64,000 nucleotides of DNA. It comes from Deinococcus sp. JMULE3 (GTDB taxonomy: Bacteria; Deinococcota; Deinococci; Deinococcales; Deinococcaceae). The first letter of the stretch is position 1. Each line of letters begins with the position of its first letter. A program made the translations under genes and the position numbers. A model generated the notes under the pieces. The model ran no database searches. It was not told where the DNA came from and worked only from the letters and a program-made list of their open reading frames with translations. Positions 41,814 to 48,804 of this stretch are shown here, piece by piece. Location: contig NZ_SGWE01000004.1 of the NCBI RefSeq assembly GCF_013337115.1, positions 3,045,501-3,109,500 on the forward strand, read 5' to 3'.

Positions 41814-43301
41814 ATGACCGGTGCGGTCCTCACCCCGGACGGTGTACGCGCCATCGACGCGCGCCTGGAACGCGCGGGCCTGCTCGACCCGGCCATGGAG
41901 ATCGCCGGTCAGGCCGTCGCGCGGGCCGTGCAGGAACGCTGGCCGTCCGGGCGGGTCGTGCTGCTGGCGGGCGGCGGCGCGAACGGGGGGGACGCGCTGG
42001 TCGCCGCGCGGCACCTGCTCGCCGCGGGGCGGGAGGTGACGGTCCTGGCTCGACCGTCCACGCATCCCCTGACCCGCCTGAACCGCCGCCGTCTGCGCGC
42101 CGTGGGCGGCGAGGTCCGGCCCCTGACCCCGGCCGCGCTGGGCCGCGCCGCGCGGGACGCCGCCGTGCTCGTGGACGGCCTGCTCGGCACCGGGTTCCGC
42201 CCCCCCCTGCGGGGCGACCTGGCTCGCGTGATCGGCGCGCTGAACGCCGCCCGTGACCGCGGCCCGGACGTGCTCGCCATCGACCTGCCCAGCGGTCTGG
42301 ACGCCACGCGCGCCGACCTGCCCGGCGAGGCGGTGCGCGCCGACGTGACCGTCACGTTCATCGGTCCGAAACCCGCCCAGCTGTTCGGGGATGCCGCCGC
42401 GCACGGCGGGACGCTGACCGTCGCGCCCCTCCCGGTGCCCACCGCGTGGGTTCAGGACGCGCAGGTCGCCGCCCGCCCGGACGACGCTGGCCTGGGCGCG
42501 CTGCTGCCGGTCCGGACCGCCGCCGCGCACAAGGGCACCGCCGGGCGCGTCTGGATCGTCGGCGGTCACCCCGGCACCCTGGGCGCCCCGGCCCTGGCCG
42601 GACTGGGCGCGCTGCGCGCCGGGGCGGGACTCGTCACGGTCCACTCGGCGGCGGACGTGCCGCTCGTCACGCCGGAACTGATGGCGCAACGCCACGCCGA
42701 CCTGCACGCCTTCCTCACGGCGAATGACGTGCGCCCGGACGCCGTCGCTATCGGCATGGGCCTTGGCCCGGACGCCTCTGCGCTGGCGCGCGAGGTGCTG
42801 CGCTGGCAGGTGCCCACCGTCCTCGACGCCGACGCCCTCCAGCCTGAACTGGCAGGACACGGGCACGGCGCGTGCATCTGGACCCCTCACCCCGGCGAGG
42901 CCGCCCGGCTCCTGGGTGTCCCCACCTCCGAGGTCACCCGCGACCCGCTGGCTGCCGCCCGCGCCCTGCAGGAGCGGCTGGGCGGCGTGGTCGTGCTCAA
43001 GGGCGGCCCCAGCGTCGTCGCGCGCGCAGGCGAACTGAGCGTCTCACGCGGCGGGCATCCGGGCATGGCGAGCGCGGGCATGGGCGACACCCTCGGCGGC
43101 CTCCTGGCGGCGCTGCTCGGTCAGGGACTGGACCCCTGGGACGCCGCGCGGACCGGGGTGCGCCTGCACGCCCGCGCCGGGGAGATCGCCGCCGACACGT
43201 TCGGGTACGGCCTGGGCGCCAGCGACGTCGCGCACGCCCTGGGCCGCGCCTGGGCCGACCTGCGCGGGGCGCCCCTGACGGGTGTATCGGCAGGTGTATG
43301 A
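41814..43301 (+). CDS. nnr: Bifunctional NAD(P)H-hydrate epimerase/dehydratase
   Basis: The 495-residue protein fuses a YjeF_N epimerase (LLAGGGANGGDALVAARHL near residues 44-62; AIDLPSGLDATRA near 158) to an ADP/ATP-dependent dehydratase (VWIVGGHPGTLGAPALAG near 245; TPHPGEAARLLG; AGMGDTLGGLLAALLGQG near 422). It repairs hydrated NADH and NADPH. Spacing to the TPR gene suggests an operon. Confidence 0.94.
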   Translation: MTGAVLTPDGVRAIDARLERAGLLDPAMEIAGQAVARAVQERWPSGRVVLLAGGGANGGDALVAARHLLAAGREVTVLARPSTHPLTRLNRRRLRAVGGEVRPLTPAALGRAARDAAVLVDGLLGTGFRPPLRGDLARVIGALNAARDRGPDVLAIDLPSGLDATRADLPGEAVRADVTVTFIGPKPAQLFGDAAAHGGTLTVAPLPVPTAWVQDAQVAARPDDAGLGALLPVRTAAAHKGTAGRVWIVGGHPGTLGAPALAGLGALRAGAGLVTVHSAADVPLVTPELMAQRHADLHAFLTANDVRPDAVAIGMGLGPDASALAREVLRWQVPTVLDADALQPELAGHGHGACIWTPHPGEAARLLGVPTSEVTRDPLAAARALQERLGGVVVLKGGPSVVARAGELSVSRGGHPGMASAGMGDTLGGLLAALLGQGLDPWDAARTGVRLHARAGEIAADTFGYGLGASDVAHALGRAWADLRGAPLTGVSAGV

Positions 43302-43336
43302 ATCTCCGCACTGCGCGCTGACGAGGAGGTGATACC

Positions 43337-44059
43337 GTGACCGCATCCATGCAAGGCCTGCTCAGCGATGTGCCCCTGATGGGCGTCCTGGAACTCATCC
43401 ACACCACCCGCCAGACGGGTGTGCTCGACGTCCAGTCCGACGTTCCCTTCACCGTCGCCTTCATGCAGGGCGAGGTGATCTCCGGCGGCATCCTCGACTG
43501 GATGGGTGCCGAGGCGATCCACGCCAGCCCGATCCTCGCGGAATCCGGCACCTTCCGCTTCGAGCCGCGCAGCGTGACCGGCACGCCCCTGGCCCCCTAC
43601 GGGCACTTCTCGACCGACTGGGCGCGCATCAGCGACGAGTGGGACCAGGTGTGCGCCGTGATCGGCAGCCCCAGTCAGGTGTTCCAGGGGCGCGTGCCGC
43701 TGTTCGACGAGCCCGGCGGCCGCTCCATCCGCGCGGTGGCCCGCGACGTCGAGATCCCGCTGTTCGACGTCGCCCAGACGGTCGTGCAGGCCGTCCGCGA
43801 CGGCAAACTGACCCCCACCGGACGCTTCGAGTGGTCCCGCCTGAAACTCCAGCCCGCCGGGCAGCGGGCGGCCCTGCACCCGGTCGCGCGCCTGCTCGAC
43901 GGGGACCGCACGCTGGCCGACGCCGTCGAGTCCGGCACCAGCGTCACCGACGTCCGCGAGTACCTGCTGGGCGAACTGCGCCTGGGCCTGCGCTTCTCCG
44001 GCAGCGGCTGGGTCATGCGGGACCTCGTGTGGGAGCACCGCCACCTGCCGGCATCCTGA
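43337..44059 (+). CDS. DUF4388 (PATAN-like) domain protein
   Basis: The 240-residue protein begins MQGLLSDVPLMGVLELIHTTRQTGVLDVQSD, the typical DUF4388 opening, with VAFMQGEVISGGILDWMGAEAI following. Such domains occur in signalling proteins of Deinococcus, cyanobacteria and myxobacteria. The C-terminal half has no recognised domain. A GAGGAGGT site lies 6 nt before the GTG. Confidence 0.78.
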   Translation: MTASMQGLLSDVPLMGVLELIHTTRQTGVLDVQSDVPFTVAFMQGEVISGGILDWMGAEAIHASPILAESGTFRFEPRSVTGTPLAPYGHFSTDWARISDEWDQVCAVIGSPSQVFQGRVPLFDEPGGRSIRAVARDVEIPLFDVAQTVVQAVRDGKLTPTGRFEWSRLKLQPAGQRAALHPVARLLDGDRTLADAVESGTSVTDVREYLLGELRLGLRFSGSGWVMRDLVWEHRHLPAS

Positions 44060-44092
44060 CAGCCCTTCCAGAACGGCAGGGTGGGCGTGCCG

Positions 44093-44098
44093 TAGAAT
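44093..44098 (+). promoter_or_regulatory. -10 box, leaderless promoter of the PlsY-like/reductase fusion gene
   Basis: TAGAAT then 7 nt then ATG at 44106. Confidence 0.6.
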
Positions 44099-44105
44099 GC
44101 CCGGC

Positions 44106-45779
44106 ATGCTGTTTCTCTCGGCCCTGCTGCTGCTCGTCGCGTTCCTGACGGGCAGCGCGCCCCTCGGACACGCCGTCCTGACCCGCGCCGGCGTGAACGT
44201 CCGCGTCAACAATCCCCACAACCTGGGCGTGGAGAACGTCCTGCACCGCGTCGGCCCGCAACTGGCCGCCCTGACCGCGCTGCTCGACGCCGCCAAGGGC
44301 TTCCTGGCGGTCCTGATGGCCGCCAGCCTGGGCCAGCCCGAGGTGACCGTCATGGCCGCGCTCGCCGCGTACCTGGGTCACCTGAACCCCCCTCGCTTCC
44401 TGTTCGGGGACACCCCGCCGCGCGGGCGGGGCAACCTCGTGCTGCTCGGCGTCCTGGCCGGACTGGCCGTCACCGGGGCGCTGCCGCTGTGGGTGTGCGC
44501 GCTGCCCGTCCTGGTGTACGCCGCCGCCGCCGGATTCTCCGGCTTCGTGAGCGGCGCGACCCTGGCGGGCCTGCTGACCTTCACGCTGGCCGTGGCGACC
44601 CTGCCGCTGGGTCCGGCGGCGAAACTGGCCGCGCTGGCCCTGCTCGTCGCGGCGACGTGGCGGTTCAAGGAGAACATCGGCCGGATGATCGACGGAACCG
44701 AACCCCGCCTGGGCGAGGCCGTCCCCCTGGCGGGCCGCCGCAGTGACGAGGTCGTCGCCGCGTTCATGATTCACCCCATGACCCTGGAGAACTTCTGGAG
44801 TGCGCGCCGCTTCGCGTGGCTGCGGCCCCTGGTCGAGAAGGGCGTCGTCAGTGAACGCAGCGTCCGGCAGATGGCCGACAGCCTGCGCCCCATGAAGATC
44901 GGGGAACTGCGCGGCATCCGCACGAGTGACGGCAAGAGCATCCGCTGCTACCTGCTGTCCAGCCCACTGCTGCCCGACGTGTTCCGCGACAACCCGGACC
45001 TCGCCACCCGCCGCGCCATCGAGGGCGCGCGGCTCGCGCAGGAACTCGGCGCGGAAGTCTTCGGCCTGGGCGCGTTCTGGAGTGTCGTGGGCAACAAGGG
45101 CGTCGACGTGCAGGCCGCCGTGCCGGACCTGACCATCACGAACGGCGGGGCGTACACCTCCGGCACCATCAAGGCCGCCATCCCCGGCATTCTCGAACAC
45201 TTCGCCGCCGAGGGCCGCGACCTGAAGCAGGCGACCGCCGCCGTCGTCGGCGCCAACGGCGTCGTCGCGTTCGGCATCGCCCGGACCATCGCGCCGCAGG
45301 TCGCGAAACTGATCATGATCGGCCGCGACGCCGAACGGCTCGAACGCACGGCGGGCACCCTGCGCCGCGCCGCGAAAGACACCGAGATCATCGCCACGAC
45401 CAGCTACGACACCCTGAAGGACGCCGACCTGATCTTCACGGCCACCAGCGACCCGAACCCCGTGATCTTCCCGCAGCACGTCAAACCCGGCACGTGGATC
45501 TTCGACGAGGGCCGCCCCGCCGACGTCGACGAGAGCGTCCAGGCCATCCCCGGCGTGCGCGTCATCCCCGGCGGCGTCGTGCGCCCCCCGGGCGGCATGA
45601 CCAGCAACATCGACCTGCAGTTCGGCGAGGGACAGGTACCCGCCTGCCTCGCCGAGACGCTGATCATCGCCGCGACCGGCGAGCACCACCGCAAGAGCCT
45701 CGGCCAGCAGACCCTCACGGAGAACATCAACTTCTTCGTCGAACAGGCCGAGAAACTCGGCTTCCAGGTCGTGGACTGA
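44106..45779 (+). CDS. Fusion of a degenerate PlsY-like membrane domain with an acyl-ACP-reductase-like domain
   Basis: The 557-residue protein has two parts. Residues of about 1-195 hold about five to six membrane segments in the order of PlsY, the acyl-phosphate:glycerol-3-phosphate acyltransferase, but the catalytic loops are changed: NPHNLGVENVLHRVG stands where SGNIGATNxLRxxG is expected, and DTPPRGRGN replaces the glycine/lysine loop. Residues of about 215-557 resemble cyanobacterial long-chain acyl-ACP reductase and related Rossmann proteins: GGAYTSGTIKAAIPGI, ATAAVVGANGVVAFGIAR and ADLIFTATSDPNPVI. A membrane-bound acyl reduction is plausible; not proven. Confidence 0.7.
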   Translation: MLFLSALLLLVAFLTGSAPLGHAVLTRAGVNVRVNNPHNLGVENVLHRVGPQLAALTALLDAAKGFLAVLMAASLGQPEVTVMAALAAYLGHLNPPRFLFGDTPPRGRGNLVLLGVLAGLAVTGALPLWVCALPVLVYAAAAGFSGFVSGATLAGLLTFTLAVATLPLGPAAKLAALALLVAATWRFKENIGRMIDGTEPRLGEAVPLAGRRSDEVVAAFMIHPMTLENFWSARRFAWLRPLVEKGVVSERSVRQMADSLRPMKIGELRGIRTSDGKSIRCYLLSSPLLPDVFRDNPDLATRRAIEGARLAQELGAEVFGLGAFWSVVGNKGVDVQAAVPDLTITNGGAYTSGTIKAAIPGILEHFAAEGRDLKQATAAVVGANGVVAFGIARTIAPQVAKLIMIGRDAERLERTAGTLRRAAKDTEIIATTSYDTLKDADLIFTATSDPNPVIFPQHVKPGTWIFDEGRPADVDESVQAIPGVRVIPGGVVRPPGGMTSNIDLQFGEGQVPACLAETLIIAATGEHHRKSLGQQTLTENINFFVEQAEKLGFQVVD

Positions 45780-45849
45780 AACAGACTCCGGGGGAAGAGG
45801 TGGGGGCGTGCGCCGGGCTGGCCGCGCCCCCGTTTCTCAGTGGTGTCCA

Positions 45850-45873
45850 GTGCCGTTGAAGGGCCAACGGCAC
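45850..45873 (+). terminator. Stem-loop after the fusion gene
   Basis: GTGCCGTTG and CAACGGCAC form a perfect 9-bp stem with a 6-nt loop, 70 bp past the stop, without T-run. Confidence 0.45.
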
Positions 45874-45978
45874 ACCCTCCGTCTCCACTTCCCACCACTG
45901 TCGTTCACGCCTCCTCGCTCTGCCCGGCGCCTCTGAACACCGCTGTGTTCCCACGGCAGGAACGGTTTCGCAGCGTTT

Positions 45979-46014
45979 GATGTGGGCCTCTCACGCAGAT
46001 CTGGTGGAGGCCGG
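45979..46014. repeat. Hairpin element sharing a 14-bp core with 17617-17630
   Basis: GATGTGGGCCTCTC is followed by a GAT/TGG segment and GGAGGCC, and GGCCTC/GAGGCC can pair. The same order (GATGTGGGCCTCTC ... TGGGAGGCT) occurs after the DUF4139 gene. Both are intergenic. The rest of 45780-46042 shows no gene. Confidence 0.5.
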
Positions 46015-46042
46015 GCCGCGCAGGCACTAGCCTGCCCGGCAG

Positions 46043-47506
46043 ATGCGCGCCGCCCTCCTGATTCTCGCCCTGCTGCTGCCCGCCGGGGCGCACGCCGCGC
46101 GACTCCCGCTGTTCCTGGGACCCGCCGCGCGGCCGACCACGCCCGCGCCGCAGGTGTGCGCCGCGCCCGTCGCGCCGCTGGAACGGGTCCTGTGGGACCT
46201 CGACCGGGCGCGGGGCGGTCCGGACCTCAGCTGCGGGAACGAGGTGCTGGGCTACGTCCGCACGCCCCGTGATCTGGACGCCCCGCAGGACGCCTACCAG
46301 ACGCTCGCGCAGGAGATGCAGGCGGCGCGGGCCGAGGTGCTGCTGACGACCATGGAATGGGAGAGCGACCCCGCACGGCCCGGCGGGACCTTCGTGCAGG
46401 CGGCCCGCGACCTGTACCGGCGCGTGCAGGCCGACCCCGCCGCGTACCCGCAGGGCATGACCGTCCGCGTGCTGCTGGGCAACTACCCGCAACTGAGCGA
46501 CCCGGCGGGCAGCGCGCAGGTGCTGGGGCTGGCCCGCGCGCTGCGTGAGGCCGACGTTCCACTGCATGACCCGCGCGTCGGCTGGACGCTGACGCTGCTG
46601 AACTACGCGTACCTGCCGCACAGTCACGTGAAACTGCACGTCATCGACGGGCAGGACCTGACCGTCAGCGGGTACAACTTCACCGGCTGGCACCTGCCGC
46701 TGGGGGATGCCGGGGGGCTGGCCCTGCACGACACCGGACTGCGCGTGCGTGGACCCGCCGCGCAGGCGGGCGTCGCCGCCTTCGACGACCTGTGGCGGCA
46801 CAGCGACGAACTCCGCTGCCCGGAGGCCCTGCTGCCCGCCGAGGTGGCGTCTCGCTGCGCGCTGGAACCGGCGCAGGCGCCCTCGCACCCGGCGCTCGCG
46901 GCCCGCGCGGTCGGCACCGGACCCGACCGCGCCTTCATGCTGTACCGCCGCACCGCCGGGGAGGACCACGCGGACCGGGCGCACCTCGCGCTGATCGGCG
47001 CGGCGCGCCGCAGCATCGACCTGATGCAGTCCGACTTCAGCCCCGGCCTGGACTGCTGGTTCGGGTACCTGAACCCCGACCCCTGCACCGTGGACCGGAT
47101 GCCCGTGTACTTCCCGGCACTGCTGGCCGCCATGCAGCGCGGCGTGCACGTCCGCCTGCTCGTCGTGGAATACGGGTTCGGGAAACCCGCCAACCGCACC
47201 GGGGTCGCCCTGATGCGCCGCGAACTGCGCCGCCTGGGCCTGGAGGACCGCTTCGAGGCGCGCTACACCACCTTCAGGATGCACAGCAAGATCATGACCG
47301 TGGATCACGCGCTGGTCGTGGTGGGCAGCATGAACTTCCACTTCAGCGCGTGGGGCAGCGCCGGACTGGCCGAATCGGCCCTGGCGACCGGGAACGCGGC
47401 CGCCATTCGCGAACAGGACCGCACCTTCGAGCAGGCCTGGACGACCAGCAGCGTGCCCGTCCCGGCCGAACCCTGGCTGTCCCGCATCACGCCCGGCCAG
47501 CCGTAG
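46043..47506 (+). CDS. Secreted phospholipase D-like protein
   Basis: The 487-residue product has a Sec signal (LLILALLLPAGAHA) and two PLD catalytic motifs: HSHVKLHVIDGQDLTVSGYN (about residues 194-213) and HSKIMTVDHALVVVGSMN (about 414-431), each with the HxK core. Two motifs make one active site. It could be a phospholipase, a cardiolipin-synthase-like enzyme or an exported nuclease. TAGCCT (46028-46033) lies 9 nt before the ATG. Confidence 0.85.
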   Translation: MRAALLILALLLPAGAHAARLPLFLGPAARPTTPAPQVCAAPVAPLERVLWDLDRARGGPDLSCGNEVLGYVRTPRDLDAPQDAYQTLAQEMQAARAEVLLTTMEWESDPARPGGTFVQAARDLYRRVQADPAAYPQGMTVRVLLGNYPQLSDPAGSAQVLGLARALREADVPLHDPRVGWTLTLLNYAYLPHSHVKLHVIDGQDLTVSGYNFTGWHLPLGDAGGLALHDTGLRVRGPAAQAGVAAFDDLWRHSDELRCPEALLPAEVASRCALEPAQAPSHPALAARAVGTGPDRAFMLYRRTAGEDHADRAHLALIGAARRSIDLMQSDFSPGLDCWFGYLNPDPCTVDRMPVYFPALLAAMQRGVHVRLLVVEYGFGKPANRTGVALMRRELRRLGLEDRFEARYTTFRMHSKIMTVDHALVVVGSMNFHFSAWGSAGLAESALATGNAAAIREQDRTFEQAWTTSSVPVPAEPWLSRITPGQP

Positions 47507-47536
47507 CACACAAGGGTCTGTGGGGCCAGGTTCATT

Positions 47537-47605
47537 CGGACTCCGGAAGGTTTGCAGGAACCTTCAACCCGAGCGAAGCGAGCAGGAGAGAAACGGAATC
47601 CGTAT
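47537..47605. repeat. Nested palindromic intergenic element
   Basis: CGGACTCCG and CGGAATCCG are outer arms (one mismatch), with an inner perfect stem GAAGGTT/AACCTTC and a CGAGCGAAGCGAGC segment between. It ends beside the stop of the minus-strand DJ-1-like gene and may act as a terminator for both neighbours. It has the look of a dispersed genomic repeat. Confidence 0.5.
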
Positions 47606-48204
47606 CAGTGCAGCAGGGGAGAGCCGCCCAGACGCCGCGCCGCGTCCCTGGCCGCGTCCTCGCCCCACAGGGCCGAGGCGACGTGCAGCGCCGCGTGAAG
47701 CGATGCGAAACCCGCCGGTGCCGAGCACAGCAGTCCGTCTGTCACGACCTCGCCGGGGCGGACGTCCGCCGGGGTGAAGCCCCACAGCGTGTCGGCGAGA
47801 TCCGCCGGGCCGCCCACCACCCGCCCGTCCAGACTGCCCGCCTCGCCCGGCAGGAGCAGGCCGCTGCCGCTCGCGCCGGTCGGCAGCGCCGCGTGCGCCC
47901 GCAGGAACCCGTGCAGCAGGGGATCACGCGCCGCCTTCGCCGCGCCCGGACCGCCGGGGATCAGCAGGGCCGCCGGTTCCGGCAGCGCCGCGAACAGCAC
48001 GTGCGGCGTACTGACCAGTCCGCCCGCCGTGACGATACTGGCCCGCGAGCGGTTCACGGTCCGCACGCAGCCCTCGCCGCCGCACAGGCGCAGCAGCGAC
48101 ACCATCACGCCCAGTTCCAGTTCACTGACGCCCGCGTACACCGGAATCGCCACGACCGGCCCGCTGGACTCCGGGGTGCCCTCCGACTGAGCTTCGCCGG
48201 TCAT
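47605..48204 (-). CDS. DJ-1/PfpI-like protein lacking the nucleophile cysteine
   Basis: The 199-residue protein follows DJ-1/PfpI regulators: VAIPVYAGVSELELGVMVSLL, LFAALPEPAALLIPGGPG and EAGSLDGRVVGG. At the nucleophile elbow, where relatives have VCTGA, this protein has ASGSG, so the usual Cys is missing and amidase/deglycase chemistry is unlikely. It may bind a ligand only. It overlaps the upstream gene (ATGA) and ends a four-gene operon. Confidence 0.7.
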   Translation of the reverse strand: MTGEAQSEGTPESSGPVVAIPVYAGVSELELGVMVSLLRLCGGEGCVRTVNRSRASIVTAGGLVSTPHVLFAALPEPAALLIPGGPGAAKAARDPLLHGFLRAHAALPTGASGSGLLLPGEAGSLDGRVVGGPADLADTLWGFTPADVRPGEVVTDGLLCSAPAGFASLHAALHVASALWGEDAARDAARRLGGSPLLH

Positions 48205-48410
48205 TGACCCAGGGGCCGCAGCGTGTACCCGCGCCGCGCGGCGGGCGGCCCGACCTCGCCCCGTTCCAGCAGTTCGTGCGCGGCGTCCGCCGAGAGCCGC
48301 TCGACCCGCAACAGGTACTGCAGCGCCGTCGCCTGCCCGTCGAACCGCCGGGGGTGCGGGTCCCCCTCGACCCGCAGGTCCAGCCACGGCAACCCCTGCT
48401 CAGAGGTCAC
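48201..48410 (-). CDS. Small hypothetical protein, 69 residues
   Basis: The GTG start lies inside the 3' end of the preceding gene and the stop overlaps the DJ-1-like gene, so translation is coupled on both sides. The peptide (DLRVEGDPHPRRFDGQAT, LERGEVGPPAARRGYTL) has no signal or membrane segment and no family I recognise. Confidence 0.55.
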   Translation of the reverse strand: MTSEQGLPWLDLRVEGDPHPRRFDGQATALQYLLRVERLSADAAHELLERGEVGPPAARRGYTLRPLGQ

Positions 48411-48804
48411 GCAGGTCCTCCCACAGCTGCCAGCCCACCCCGTCCGGCGTCACTTCCAGCAGCGGCCCCAGCATGCCGCTGGCCGCCTGCGCGTCGGCAT
48501 GCAGCGCGTCGTTGTCCGGGCGCGGCTCGTACACCCGCAGCACCGTGAACTGATAGAACGCCTGCGACGCCGTCGGCTCCCCGTTCTCGAAGAAGGCGAA
48601 GGGAGGCTGGACGCTGTCCCACAGGACGTGCGCGCCCTCCTGCTCCGCGCCGGACTGGTCTGCGGTCTCACCGGGAGCGGGCAGGTCCAGTTCATGCGGC
48701 AGGTACGACTCCAGGTCGATCTCGGCGTCCTGCGGATGCCACACGTACCCCTGGAGGAGCCGCACGGCCGCGCGGCCACCGGGGGCGGATTCACTGTTAC
48801 TCAC
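48400..48804 (-). CDS. Hypothetical acidic protein, 134 residues
   Basis: The GTG overlaps the STAND-NTPase stop by 8 nt. The product has GYVWHPQDAEIDLESYLPHEL and ASQAFYQFTVLRVYEPR, is acidic and looks cytosolic. No family recognised. Its place directly after a large STAND NTPase suggests it works with it, but nothing more can be said. Confidence 0.55.
   Translation of the reverse strand: MSNSESAPGGRAAVRLLQGYVWHPQDAEIDLESYLPHELDLPAPGETADQSGAEQEGAHVLWDSVQPPFAFFENGEPTASQAFYQFTVLRVYEPRPDNDALHADAQAASGMLGPLLEVTPDGVGWQLWEDLRDL

Noticed and set aside
43298..43321. A 7-codon ORF (MNLRTAR) starting inside the nnr stop
   Set aside because: It overlaps nnr as ATGA but ends 15 nt before the next gene, which has its own strong GAGGAGG site, so chance is a sufficient explanation.
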